Assembly: GCF_003335215.1 (NCBI RefSeq)
Contig: NZ_QPGB01000002.1
Coordinates: 637,080 to 701,079, forward strand
Direction: 5' to 3'
DNA: 64,000 bases
Origin: Parvibium lacunae
Lineage (GTDB): Bacteria; Pseudomonadota; Gammaproteobacteria; Burkholderiales; Burkholderiaceae_D
Shown: positions 45,881-54,770 of the stretch, piece by piece
Layout of the letters: the number at the start of each line of letters is the position of its first letter
Position numbering within the stretch: position 1 is the first letter of the stretch
Translations under genes and position numbers: made by a program
Notes under the pieces: generated by a model
What the model was told of the DNA's origin: nothing
What the model saw: only the letters and a program-made list of their open reading frames with translations
The model's database searches: none

Positions 45881-46525
45881 TCAGACCAAACCTTGCTGAG
45901 CTAATTCCAACAACAGCCGCTGCGCCACGGCTTCCCTCGTGGCCGTTACCCCGCATTGGCGCATATCGACGGTTTGCAAGCCCGCATAGCCACAAGGGTT
46001 AATCAACGTGAATGGCTGTAAATCCATGGCGATATTGAGTGCCAAACCGTGATAAGTACACTGGTTGCGGACTTTAATCCCCAGGGCGGCAATTTTAGCC
46101 AACTCTCCCTGCCACGGGACATAGACTCCCGGCGCGCCGGCTTTACGTTCGGCAGCCAGGCCGTAGGCTGCAAGGCAATCCAACAACGCCTGCTCCATAC
46201 GCCAGACCAGATCACGCACGAACAAGCGCCGCCGTCGCAGATCAAGCAAGAGATAAATCACCAACTGCCCTGGGCCGTGATAGGTGATTTGCCCCCCTCG
46301 ATCTACCTGCACCAACGGAATCTCCGTGGTTTGCAGTAAATGGGCAGGATTACCAGCCAAGCCCAAGGTAAAAACGGGGGGGTGTTCGACCACCCAGATT
46401 TCATCAGGTGTGTCGGCCTGCCGCGCTGCGGTAAAGGCCTGCATGCGCTCGAAACAGTCGGCATAAGGCTGTAAGCCAAGCCAGTAAACGCGGGTCGAGG
46501 GCAGAGAATTAGGGGGAGTACTCAA
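45881..46525 (-). CDS. lipB: Octanoyl-[acyl-carrier-protein]:protein octanoyltransferase
   Basis: LipB moves octanoate from ACP to lipoyl domains, the step before LipA. The 214 residues contain [20 protein letters not shown] (near residue 75-95), [20 protein letters not shown] with the catalytic Lys (near 140), and [11 protein letters not shown] with the thioester Cys near 180. The only usual start codon in frame after an upstream stop is a TTG at 46525. It shares orientation with lipA and probably a transcript. Confidence 0.95.
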   Translation of the reverse strand: MSTPPNSLPSTRVYWLGLQPYADCFERMQAFTAARQADTPDEIWVVEHPPVFTLGLAGNPAHLLQTTEIPLVQVDRGGQITYHGPGQLVIYLLLDLRRRRLFVRDLVWRMEQALLDCLAAYGLAAERKAGAPGVYVPWQGELAKIAALGIKVRNQCTYHGLALNIAMDLQPFTLINPCGYAGLQTVDMRQCGVTATREAVAQRLLLELAQQGLV

Positions 46526-46661
46526 TTCAAGTTCTTGAATAAATCAATCAGACGTTCCAGCATAACGCAAAAACCACAGTCTGCTTATTGTCGTAGGCCA
46601 TTCAGCACTTGACGCTTGCTGGTAATAAAGGCAATTTCTCTCTGACCGCTACTTCAGAAAC

Positions 46662-47603
46662 ATGATGGCTACAGACACTTCCGCCGTACTTCGCAAACCC
46701 GCTTGGCATAAGCTGCTCAAGCTGCTGGGCCCACGTGCGTTGGCGTTTCATTCACTCCGTCTGAGTCTGGCGACAACCAGTCGCCTGTGGCCCGAGATGG
46801 GCGTGCAATGGGCGATGCAATTATTTGCCACGCCGATGCCCGCGCTCCGTCGTCATGCCTATCAGCCCATCCCTGCCGCATTGGCTTGGGACCGTGAAAT
46901 CACTTGGCAGATACAGCCTCATCAACCCCACCCGCATCATGGCAAAACCGTGCACGGCTATATTTGGGGCGACCCCCAACAGCAGCCCACGGTCTTATTG
47001 GTACACGGCTGGAGTGGCTATGCGCTGCAACTCCGTGAATTTGTCACGCCCCTGCGGGCAGCGGGATACGCAGTGGTCGCCGTTGATATGCCAGCCCATG
47101 GCCGCAGTAGTGGACGACGGGCCCACTTCTTTTCTTGGCATCAAGCCTTGGTAGAAATGGCGGCCCAGTTGCCACGCCTCGATACGATTATTGGCCATTC
47201 ATTGGGCGGTGCCACACTAGGTTATGCCCTCTCACAAGGATTACAGGTTCCGCGCGCCGTGATGATCGCCGCCCCCGCTGACTTACTCGCCGAACTCCAT
47301 AAATTCAGCCAGTTTTTATGGTTGCCACGGGGCTTCGGTCAGCGCATCGCTCAGGGTTGGACACGGCGATTGGGCCGAGATGTGAGCGCCGTTAACCCTG
47401 AACAAGGGGCGATTCCTGGTCGAGTCAAGGGCTTGTTAGTCCACGATAAACAAGATCGGCATGTTGCGATCAGCGACATGTATCGTTATCAGCGGGTTTG
47501 GCCAGGCTGTAAGACGATGGTGACCGACGGCTTGGGTCACACACGCATTTTGCAAGATCGGCCCACGGTCGAGCGGATCGTCACCTGGCTAACCCAAGCT
47601 TAA
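46662..47603 (+). CDS. Alpha/beta-fold hydrolase
   Basis: This 313-residue protein has an alpha/beta hydrolase core: the oxyanion-side VLLVHGWSGYALQLREFV near residue 110, AVDMPAHGRSSGRR near 145, the nucleophile elbow IIGHSLGGATLGYAL near 180, an acid in LLVHDKQDRHVAISDM near 265 and the His in DGLGHTRIL near 293. No signal peptide is seen. Substrate is not predictable. Its stop directly abuts the aceE stop in convergent orientation, with no room for an intergenic terminator. Confidence 0.85.
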   Translation: MMATDTSAVLRKPAWHKLLKLLGPRALAFHSLRLSLATTSRLWPEMGVQWAMQLFATPMPALRRHAYQPIPAALAWDREITWQIQPHQPHPHHGKTVHGYIWGDPQQQPTVLLVHGWSGYALQLREFVTPLRAAGYAVVAVDMPAHGRSSGRRAHFFSWHQALVEMAAQLPRLDTIIGHSLGGATLGYALSQGLQVPRAVMIAAPADLLAELHKFSQFLWLPRGFGQRIAQGWTRRLGRDVSAVNPEQGAIPGRVKGLLVHDKQDRHVAISDMYRYQRVWPGCKTMVTDGLGHTRILQDRPTVERIVTWLTQA

Positions 47604-50306
47604 TTATTGCTGCCAGGGTATAACAGCGCGGGACATCAACCCAACTGCGGCACGGAAGTTCGCCCGAGCTGCGCGGTACACCGGGTTAAGCAAACTCAGT
47701 TGGTAAATAGCCGCATCAGCTATCCAGCCCGCACTCACTTCAAAATAATCGCGTAAGGCAGCCCGGCCATCGCTGCGGCCAAAGCCATCGGTGCCGAGCG
47801 TGGTGTAGCTCGCCCCGGTGGGCAAATAAGCACGCAGCATTTCCGGTAAGGCACGTTGATAATCCGTGACCGCAATAATCGGCTGTCCCGCATAGCCCTG
47901 TGCTACCAGGGCTTGCTGAATGTAGGGGACGGTTTCATCTAAGCCCAAGCGCTGCGCACGCTCGCACGCCGCACCGTCGCGGGCCAGTTCGGTATAGCTG
48001 GTAATGCTCCAGATGGCCGCGCGAATCCCCTGCTCAGCCAGCAACGCTTGCGCGGCCAGCACTTCCGGCATGAGCGCGCCAGAGCCAAAAAGAATCACAT
48101 CGGCTTCAGCGTCGCTAGCCAAACAATACGCCCCACGAATCACGCCCTCGTGATGCGCGGCATCGAGCGAGGCTTGCGCGTAGTTGGCATTGCCGACGGT
48201 GAGGTAGTAAAACGCATCTTCCTGCGCTACCAGCATGCGCTGTAAACCATGCTGAATAATCACCGCCAATTCACCCGCGTAGGCAGGGTCGTAAGCGCGG
48301 CAATTCGGTACAGTGGCGGCGATTAAATGGCTGTGCCCATCCTGATGCTGTAGCCCTTCACCGCCCAATGTCGTGCGCCCAGCAGTGGCCCCCAACAAGA
48401 AGCCCCGTGGCCGTTGATCGGCAGCGGCCCAAATCAAATCTCCCACGCGCTGGAAGCCGAACATGGAGTAAAAAATATAGAAGGGCAACAGCGGTTGGCC
48501 GTGGACGGAGTACGCGGTAGCCGCCGCTGTCCAGGAAGCCAGCGCGCCCGCTTCGGAAATACCTTCTTCCAGAATTTGGCCATTTTGCGCTTCGCGGTAG
48601 CTGGTTAAGCTGCCCGCGTCTTCTGGCTCGTAGCGTTGGCCGTGGGGTGAATAAATTCCGATTTGGCGGAACAAATTCGCCATGCCAAAGGTGCGCGCTT
48701 CATCCGCCACAATCGGCACCACACGCGGCCCGAGCGTCGGGTCTTTGAGCAAATTACCCAGCAAGCGAACAAAGGCCATGGTGGTGGACATTTCCTTGCC
48801 ATTGGCCTGCAACGCAAAGTTTGCCAAGGTGTCAACGGCAGGCACCGCCAGCGTCGGGCAGGTGCTGCTGCGCGCTGGCAAATAGCCGCCCAAGGCTTGC
48901 CGACGGGCGTGCAGATATTGCATCTCGGCACTCTCGGCGGGCGGCTGGTAGAAATCCAGTGCCTCCACTTGCGCATCGCTCAAGGGCAGGGCAAAGCGGT
49001 TACGGAAGGCGAATAAATCATCTAAATCGAGTTTCTTTTGTTGGTGGGTGGTCATGCGGCCTTGCGCTACTTCGCCCATGCCATAACCCTTCATGGTTTT
49101 AGCCAACACGACCGTGGGTTGGCCGCGATGGGCGCGGGCGGCAGAATAGGCGGCGTGGATTTTCACAAAATCATGGCCGCCGCGCCGCAAGCGGTCGATC
49201 TCGGCATCGCTCATGCCCGCCACCAATTGCTGTAAGGCGGGGTTTTGCCCGAAGAAACGCTCGCGATTAAAGCGCCCGTCATTCGCCGAAAAGGTTTGGA
49301 ACTGCCCATCCACGGTCTGCGCAAAGGCTTTAAGCAAAGCTTGCTCTTTATCGCGGGCAAACAAGCCATCCCAGTCCGAGCCCCATAGCACTTTAATCAC
49401 ATGCCACCCCGCACCCGTGAACAAGGCTTCAAGCTCATCAATCACGCGGCCATTGCCGCGTACGGGGCCATCCAAACGCTGCAAGTTGCAGTTAATGACG
49501 AAGATCAAGTTGTCTAACTGTTCGCGTGCCGCTAAGGACAGAGCAGCGAGAGATTCGGGTTCGTCCATCTCGCCATCGCCAAAAAATCCCCAGACTTTGC
49601 GAGATACATGTTGCCCCGCATGTTGATACAGTTGCCGATGTTCCAAATAGCGCATGAAGCGTGCTTGATAAATCGCGGAAAGCGGGCCAATCCCCATTGA
49701 ACCAGTGGGAAACTGCCAAAAATCGGGCTGCAACCACGGGTGCGGATAGGAACTGAGGCCGCGCAAACCCTGCTGCTGCGCCACCACCTCGCGCCGATAA
49801 TGCTCTAAGGCACTCGCGGGCAAGCGCCCTTCGAGAAAGGCCCGCGCATACACGCCAGGCGCAGAGTGGGGCTGAAAGAAAACGAGATCGCCGAGTTGCG
49901 CATTTGGGTCGGTATTTTGGTCATGCTCTTGGCGGGCTTGGAAGAAATGATTAAACCCCACCTCAAATAAATCCGCCGCCGAGGCATAGCTGGCAATGTG
50001 GCCGCCCAGTTCCGCTTGCAGGCGATTCGCCCGTACCACCATCACCATCGCATTCCAGCGCATGATGGCGGCAAGCCGTTGCTCAAGATCCAAGTCGCCG
50101 GGGTAAGGCGCTTGTTCGTTGGCGGCAATCGTATTGCAATAGGGCGTGACCAAATTCGGGTGCCAGTGCCCACCTTGGCGCTGAAAGTGTTGGTGCAGGG
50201 TATCTAACAAATAGCGCACCCGCTCCGGGCCGGCGTGTTCTAGCACGCCTTCTAAACCCGCCAACCATTCGGCGGTTTCTTGGGGATCACCATCATTCGG
50301 GAGCAT
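47604..50306 (-). CDS. aceE: Pyruvate dehydrogenase E1-type component (AceE family), possibly 2-oxobutyrate-directed
   Basis: The 900-residue homodimeric E1 decarboxylates a 2-oxoacid with thiamine diphosphate. GFFGDGEMDEPES then NLIFVINCNLQRLDGPV (about residues 225-265) is the ThDP/metal motif; ILEEGISEAGALASW near 575 carries the activating Glu; FGFQRVGDLIWAAADQRPRG and GATAGRTTLGGEGLQHQDGH follow. Length fits AceE. Unlike a usual aceE, no E2 (aceF) or E3 (lpd) gene is next to it, and it diverges from an Lrp-family gene. This resembles P. putida mdeB, an AceE homologue linked to 2-oxobutyrate and to the Lrp-type mdeR. A second AceE is therefore a fair alternative. AAGG precedes the ATG. 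Confidence 0.9.
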   Translation of the reverse strand: MLPNDGDPQETAEWLAGLEGVLEHAGPERVRYLLDTLHQHFQRQGGHWHPNLVTPYCNTIAANEQAPYPGDLDLEQRLAAIMRWNAMVMVVRANRLQAELGGHIASYASAADLFEVGFNHFFQARQEHDQNTDPNAQLGDLVFFQPHSAPGVYARAFLEGRLPASALEHYRREVVAQQQGLRGLSSYPHPWLQPDFWQFPTGSMGIGPLSAIYQARFMRYLEHRQLYQHAGQHVSRKVWGFFGDGEMDEPESLAALSLAAREQLDNLIFVINCNLQRLDGPVRGNGRVIDELEALFTGAGWHVIKVLWGSDWDGLFARDKEQALLKAFAQTVDGQFQTFSANDGRFNRERFFGQNPALQQLVAGMSDAEIDRLRRGGHDFVKIHAAYSAARAHRGQPTVVLAKTMKGYGMGEVAQGRMTTHQQKKLDLDDLFAFRNRFALPLSDAQVEALDFYQPPAESAEMQYLHARRQALGGYLPARSSTCPTLAVPAVDTLANFALQANGKEMSTTMAFVRLLGNLLKDPTLGPRVVPIVADEARTFGMANLFRQIGIYSPHGQRYEPEDAGSLTSYREAQNGQILEEGISEAGALASWTAAATAYSVHGQPLLPFYIFYSMFGFQRVGDLIWAAADQRPRGFLLGATAGRTTLGGEGLQHQDGHSHLIAATVPNCRAYDPAYAGELAVIIQHGLQRMLVAQEDAFYYLTVGNANYAQASLDAAHHEGVIRGAYCLASDAEADVILFGSGALMPEVLAAQALLAEQGIRAAIWSITSYTELARDGAACERAQRLGLDETVPYIQQALVAQGYAGQPIIAVTDYQRALPEMLRAYLPTGASYTTLGTDGFGRSDGRAALRDYFEVSAGWIADAAIYQLSLLNPVYRAARANFRAAVGLMSRAVIPWQQ

Positions 50307-50420
50307 GGCGCACCTTCTTTCTGCATTTGCAAATCATGCTCAAAGGATAGTAGAAGCGCCGCCCAATAAGGTGCTTAATAATTTACAAAAACCAGCTTAT
50401 TCAGCATAAAATGTTGTTTA

Positions 50421-50438
50421 AATAAATTTATTAGCTAA
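50421..50438. promoter_or_regulatory. AT-rich palindromes in the aceE-lrp divergent region
   Basis: AATAAATTTATT (50421-50432) and TTAGCTAA (50431-50438) are perfect overlapping palindromes directly before the ATG of the Lrp-family gene, in a 134-base divergent region that is AT-rich at this end. Lrp-type regulators often bind AT-rich imperfect palindromes and repress their own gene. No ribosome site precedes the ATG at 50441, so the transcript may be leaderless. Confidence 0.4.
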
Positions 50439-50440
50439 TT

Positions 50441-50932
50441 ATGCTGGATGTAAAGCTCGACACCGTTGATTTACGCATTCTGCAAGCCTTGCAGGAAGAT
50501 GCCACGCTCTCGAATGTGGCCCTGGCTAAGCGCGTGCATTTGTCGCCCTCGCCGTGTTTGGCGCGGGTGAAAGCGCTGCACAAAAGCGGCGTCATTCAGC
50601 AAGTGGTGGCGCTGGCCAATCCGCACGCGCTTGGCCTGCATTTGAATGTGTTTATTTCGGTGAGCTTGGAAAAACAGGAACGCGTGGTATTGGAACGTTT
50701 TGAAGCGGCGATTCAGGCGCGTTCGGAAGTCATGGAATGTTATTTGATGTCGGGCGATGCTGATTATTTGCTGCGCGTACTGGTGCCAGATTTAGCCCGC
50801 TTGGAGCGCTTTATTCTCGACCAGCTGGCGGTCGTACCCGGTATTAAAAACATCCGTTCTAGTTTTGCGCTAAAGCAGGTGAAATATAAAACCGCCTTAC
50901 CGATTAACAGCATCGCCAGCCCAGCCAGTTAA
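50441..50932 (+). CDS. Lrp/AsnC-family transcriptional regulator
   Basis: The 163 residues hold an N-terminal helix-turn-helix ([20 protein letters not shown], then [20 protein letters not shown]) and a C-terminal RAM ligand domain ([20 protein letters not shown]). It diverges from the AceE-type E1 gene and is four bases from earP. By analogy with MdeR next to MdeB it may control the E1 in response to an amino acid or oxoacid; that is inference. Confidence 0.9.
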   Translation: MLDVKLDTVDLRILQALQEDATLSNVALAKRVHLSPSPCLARVKALHKSGVIQQVVALANPHALGLHLNVFISVSLEKQERVVLERFEAAIQARSEVMECYLMSGDADYLLRVLVPDLARLERFILDQLAVVPGIKNIRSSFALKQVKYKTALPINSIASPAS

Positions 50933-50936
50933 TTTC

Positions 50937-52076
50937 ATGCATGCCGCCGCTCCATTTTCTTGCGATATTTTTTGCCGCGTCATTGATAACTATGGCGATA
51001 TTGGCGTCTGTTGGCGCTTGGCCCGGCAATTGGTCGACGAGTATCAGTGGGCCGTCAGGCTGCTGGTCGATGATCTACAGAGCCTGGCCAAACTCGTGCC
51101 AACGGTCGATCCGACACTGGCTCAACAGCGTATCGCTGGGCTAGTGATCTGGCAATGGGAGCAGGCACCATCTGCCACCCCGGCGCAGATGGTGGTGGAG
51201 GCCTTTGCCTGCGATCCCCCAGTGACTTACCTGCAGCGCATGGCCCAGCAAACCCCACCACCAGCATGGGTGAATCTTGAATACCTGAGTGCTGAAACCT
51301 GGGTCGAAGATTGTCATGGCCTGGTCTCGCGCCACCCCCAATTAGGCTTGGAAAAGGTGTTTGTTTTCCCAGGTTTTAGTCCGAGAACAGGTGGTTTACT
51401 GCGCGAAAAAGGGTTATTGGCAGCAGCCTCCGCGTTCAATCTATCGCCCGCTGCCGCTGACCAATTTTGGACAACGCAAGGGCTAACACTGCGTGCGCAG
51501 GCGCCGCGGCTGTTCTTCTTTACCTACGCGAGCCCGCATATTCCGGCCTTGCTGGATGCGTGGCTCAGCCACGGCCAAGCCCTGGAGATTTTGCTCCCCC
51601 CGACCCCCGCTACGCCACAAGTCGAAGCCTGGCTGGCAGCCCACCCAAACCAAACGCTGCTCCGGGTTCATCCCTTGCCTTTTTTACCGCAGGCCGAGTT
51701 TGACCGGCTGCTGTGGGCCAGTGACCTGCTCTTTGTGCGTGGGGAAGACAGCTTGGTGCGAGCGCAATGGGCGGCAAAGCCCATGATTTGGCATATTTAC
51801 CCGCAAGCCGAGCAGGCCCATTTACCGAAGTTGGCGGCGTTTTATAGCCACTATAGCCAAGGCCTAACGGCCAGCGCCCTAGCGGCACAAACAGCCTTAA
51901 ACCAGGCCTGGTGCGATACGAATCGCGCGGTTGATTTTGCGCCTCTGTGGGCTAACTGGCGGCAGCATCTGCCTGAAATCCAGTCACATGCCCTATCCTG
52001 GCGAGCCGAACTCAGTCAACAACCCGATCTCGCCACGGTTTTAGTCAGCCAAGCCTATAAAAAGTGGGGCCAATAG
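50937..52076 (+). CDS. earP: EF-P arginine rhamnosyltransferase EarP
   Basis: EarP transfers rhamnose from TDP-rhamnose to Arg32 of elongation factor P. The 379-residue GT-B protein begins with DIFCRVIDNYGDIGVCWRLA, containing the two aspartates needed for catalysis, and has FFTYASPHIPALLDAW and LLFVRGEDSLVRAQWAAKPM (conserved Glu and Arg of the donor site) in the C half. efp lies 122 bases downstream, the usual pairing. It is close behind the Lrp gene, so shared transcription is possible. Confidence 0.95.
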   Translation: MHAAAPFSCDIFCRVIDNYGDIGVCWRLARQLVDEYQWAVRLLVDDLQSLAKLVPTVDPTLAQQRIAGLVIWQWEQAPSATPAQMVVEAFACDPPVTYLQRMAQQTPPPAWVNLEYLSAETWVEDCHGLVSRHPQLGLEKVFVFPGFSPRTGGLLREKGLLAAASAFNLSPAAADQFWTTQGLTLRAQAPRLFFFTYASPHIPALLDAWLSHGQALEILLPPTPATPQVEAWLAAHPNQTLLRVHPLPFLPQAEFDRLLWASDLLFVRGEDSLVRAQWAAKPMIWHIYPQAEQAHLPKLAAFYSHYSQGLTASALAAQTALNQAWCDTNRAVDFAPLWANWRQHLPEIQSHALSWRAELSQQPDLATVLVSQAYKKWGQ

Positions 52077-52198
52077 GCTAAAATGCCGGGCTGAATAAAT
52101 TCGAGACAAACGCAAGCTGTCTGTCTCCCCGCTGATCGCCCCCATACACCCTGTCATCACTGTAGCGGGCACTTTTTTGAATCCTAGTCTGGTGAATT

Positions 52199-52756
52199 AT
52201 GAAAATCGCACAAGAACTCCGCTCTGGTAACGTCTTTATGGTTGGCAACGACGCCATGGTCGTCATCAAATCTGAATACAACAAATCTGGCCGTAATGCC
52301 GCCGTGGTCAAAATGAAAATGAAAAACCTGTTAACCGGCGCGGTCTCTGAAACCGTGTACAAAGCCGACGACAAGTTTGAAGTGATGGTACTGGACCGCA
52401 AAGAAGTGACCTACTCTTACTTTGCTGACCCACTCTATGTTTTCATGGATGCGGACTACAACCAATACGAAGTGGAAGCCGAATTCATGCAAGACGCCCT
52501 CCCATACCTCGAAGATGGCATGCCCTGCGAAGTGGTGTTTTTCCAAGAAAAAGCGATTTCGGTTGAACTCCCCACCACCGTGGTCCGTGAAGTGGAATAC
52601 ACCGAGCCAGCTGTGCGTGGCGACACCTCTGGCAAGGTAATGAAACCAGCCCGCATCAAACCCAGCGGACATGAAATTCAAGTTGCCGCTTTTGTTGAAA
52701 TTGGCGACAAAATCGAAATCGACACTCGCACCAACGAATACAAACGCCGCGTATAA
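52199..52756 (+). CDS. efp: Elongation factor P (Arg32 type)
   Basis: EF-P helps ribosomes form bonds at polyproline stretches. The 185 residues show the three beta domains. The acceptor loop reads [18 protein letters not shown], with Arg at position 32, the residue rhamnosylated by EarP; lysine-modified EF-P types have Lys here. The C-terminal domain ends [18 protein letters not shown]. It is followed by a strong terminator. The match with the upstream earP gene is internally consistent. Confidence 0.97.
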   Translation: MKIAQELRSGNVFMVGNDAMVVIKSEYNKSGRNAAVVKMKMKNLLTGAVSETVYKADDKFEVMVLDRKEVTYSYFADPLYVFMDADYNQYEVEAEFMQDALPYLEDGMPCEVVFFQEKAISVELPTTVVREVEYTEPAVRGDTSGKVMKPARIKPSGHEIQVAAFVEIGDKIEIDTRTNEYKRRV

Positions 52757-52770
52757 ACGAATCACGGATA

Positions 52771-52802
52771 AAAAAGCCATCCTGCGGGATGGCTTTTTTT
52801 CG
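52771..52802 (+). terminator. Rho-independent terminator of efp
   Basis: GCCATCC-TGCG-GGATGGC is a perfect seven-base-pair stem followed by seven to eight T residues, 20 bases after the efp stop. The A-run before it means it could also work on the minus strand, for the EF-hand gene. Confidence 0.93.
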
Positions 52803-52818
52803 TCCGAACTCGGCTGAT

Positions 52819-53301
52819 TTAACCAGCGGCTGGGGCGGGAGGCATGGGCCGGGCTTGGCCTTGAGGCCCTGCACCCTCATGACGTGGGCCGCCAGAGCGG
52901 CGGGCTTGGCGCATTTTTTCATGATGTGCGCGCATCTCTTCACGCGTCACTTTGCCATCCTGATTGGTATCAAGCGCTGCGAAATGTTGTTGCAAGTGCG
53001 GTAAAGCCGTAGCTTCGCTGAGCGAGATCGCGCCGTCGCCATCTTTATCCGCCTCTTTGAGCCGCGCCCGCATTTTTTCCATGCGCTCATGCCGGTCATG
53101 CCGGTCATGCCGCTCATGGTTGGCATGGTGGGCTGGGCGTTCTGCACGGGAAGCGGCTGGCGCTGGGTTGGTGGCGGCCTCAGGCGGGGTGTCTGCAGCG
53201 TGTGCCAAGCCCATCATGGCGCTACTCAACAAAGCAGCGAAGACCAGGGCAATACGACCAGAAGAGGGCTGCATGGTAGCGGGTATAGTAAGCGGTGTCA
53301 T
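52819..53301 (-). CDS. Secreted EF-hand calcium-binding protein
   Basis: The 160 residues start with a signal peptide (hydrophobic IALVFAALLSSAMMGLAHAA, about residues 17-36). A His/Arg-rich linker with repeats of H-D-R-H follows, then two EF-hand loops: DKDGDGAISLSEA (near residue 85) and DTNQDGKVTREEM (near 110), both with acidic residues at positions 1, 3, 5 and 12. A Pro/Gly-rich tail ends it. GGGAG eight bases before the ATG supports the start at 53301. It should bind calcium, and perhaps other metals by its histidines, in the periplasm. Confidence 0.85.
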   Translation of the reverse strand: MTPLTIPATMQPSSGRIALVFAALLSSAMMGLAHAADTPPEAATNPAPAASRAERPAHHANHERHDRHDRHERMEKMRARLKEADKDGDGAISLSEATALPHLQQHFAALDTNQDGKVTREEMRAHHEKMRQARRSGGPRHEGAGPQGQARPMPPAPAAG

Positions 53302-53456
53302 CGTTATCTCCCAAAAATGCGGTAAATGAATTGAATCGGCTTATTCACAAGATCAAACTTGTGAGCCTCATTACAGCACAGGGCGACAGCGTCACATACC
53401 GGGGGTTACCAGTCGTTACGCTTGTTGCAGTTGTAACAACTTGGGGCCAAGACCAC

Positions 53457-54221
53457 TCAATAGTCAATGGCTTGCCAACCCAGTTTCGGCAAGAGGCTGG
53501 CAAAGTCATTGCTCAAGGGCGCTCTTACCTGACAAGGCTGCGCGGTGAGAGGATGAATGAAAGCTATCTTCACGCAAGCTAACAGCAAGCGCCCGCAATC
53601 ATAGGTTTGCTTGAAGTAACGATTATGAATCCCCTTGCCATGCGTGGCATCGCCAATAATCGGATGCGCAATGTGCTTCATGTGGCGACGCAGTTGGTGC
53701 CGCCGACCCGTTTCGGGATGCAAGCGCATCAGGGCATAGCGCGAAGTCGGGTAGCGTTCTACCATCACCGGCAACGTCACCGTCGCCAAGCGTTGGTAGT
53801 GGGTCACGGCAGGCTGTGGTGCCAGCTCTCGCTGCATACCACTCGGTAAGTATTCAGCTGCATCTGGCTGGCGACTCAGCGGGTAATCAATCGTACCGCG
53901 TTCGGGGGGATGGCCGCGCACTATCGCTAAATACGTTTTCTCAACCGTTTGCGCTTCAAACTGCTTGCCCAGCAAGCTTGCTACTTCGCGATTCAGGGCA
54001 AACAATAAAACGCCGGAAGTACCACGATCCAAGCGATGCACAGGGTAAACATGCTGACAAATCTGGTCGCGCAGCATTTGTACCGCGAATTGGGTTTCGT
54101 GCTTATCCACCATCGAGCGGTGAACGAGTAGGCCGGCGGGTTTGTTGATGGCGATGAGTGCGCTATCTTGATAAATAATTGGCAATAATGCAGATTGGCT
54201 CAATCGCTGCGCATCAGTCAA
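53457..54221 (-). CDS. truC: tRNA pseudouridine(65) synthase TruC
   Basis: The 254-residue RluA-family synthase has the catalytic motif VHRLDRGTSGVLLFAL (Asp near residue 64), the binding motif INKPAGLLVHRSMVDKHE near 25-42 and TGRRHQLRRHMKHIAHPIIGD near 175. VHRSMVD and R-D-Q-I-x-Q-H-V before the catalytic loop are close to TruC of E. coli, which modifies U65 of tRNA(Ile) and tRNA(Asp); I prefer TruC over RluA or RluC. Its start overlaps the DUF2867 stop by four bases. Confidence 0.88.
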   Translation of the reverse strand: MTDAQRLSQSALLPIIYQDSALIAINKPAGLLVHRSMVDKHETQFAVQMLRDQICQHVYPVHRLDRGTSGVLLFALNREVASLLGKQFEAQTVEKTYLAIVRGHPPERGTIDYPLSRQPDAAEYLPSGMQRELAPQPAVTHYQRLATVTLPVMVERYPTSRYALMRLHPETGRRHQLRRHMKHIAHPIIGDATHGKGIHNRYFKQTYDCGRLLLACVKIAFIHPLTAQPCQVRAPLSNDFASLLPKLGWQAIDY

Positions 54222-54724
54222 ACAGCCACCTTTGACAACATGTTCCTAACGATCAATTTGTGCAAGGGGGCGACGGGCAGCATATATAACTTACCCAACC
54301 AGTTATGCGTATGCACCACGGTGCTGATCGTGAACTCGCTGCTGTTAGCCGAGGATTGATAGACAGAAATCACCACATCTAAATGCTTGTCTTGGTCGGT
54401 GAGCAACAACTCTTCTGGACGATTGCTCACCACGGTAAAGATTCCTAAGCGTTCGCCAGGTTGGTAATCTCGCCGCTGTGTCAAACCATCTTTACTCAGC
54501 ACACCTAAATTTTTAAGCCCCAGCTTCGATACGATACGATTGCGCAATGCCATCAAAAAATCAACCCATGGTGGCGTGGCTTTAACCACCGCTAGAAAAG
54601 CCTCTAGCGCAGTAGCCGACGGTATACGTGTTGAAACACGCCAAGCATCGTAAAAATCTGCGTTATGTAAGCGAGGAAACACAGCGCAGTTCGGCGGCAC
54701 CGGCACTTCAACGACTTGGCTCAT
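54218..54724 (-). CDS. DUF2867 family protein
   Basis: The 168 residues match DUF2867: FYDAWRVSTR near residue 25, WVDFLMALRNRIVSKLGLKN near 53-72, DYQPGERLGIFTVVSNRPEE near 87-106, HLDVVISVYQ, and TVVHTHNWLGKLYMLPVAPL near 137-156. The family is predicted to adopt a lipid- or ligand-binding fold and has no known role. It is coupled to truC by an ATGA overlap and starts 46 bases after hisD. Confidence 0.85.
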   Translation of the reverse strand: MSQVVEVPVPPNCAVFPRLHNADFYDAWRVSTRIPSATALEAFLAVVKATPPWVDFLMALRNRIVSKLGLKNLGVLSKDGLTQRRDYQPGERLGIFTVVSNRPEELLLTDQDKHLDVVISVYQSSANSSEFTISTVVHTHNWLGKLYMLPVAPLHKLIVRNMLSKVAV

Positions 54725-54770
54725 ATCATCCCCTTTTTGCTTGATCCCGCAGACAAAGCAGCGAAGCAGG

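Noticed and set aside
52331..52780. 149-codon minus-strand open frame
   Set aside because: It is antisense to efp and runs through the efp terminator.
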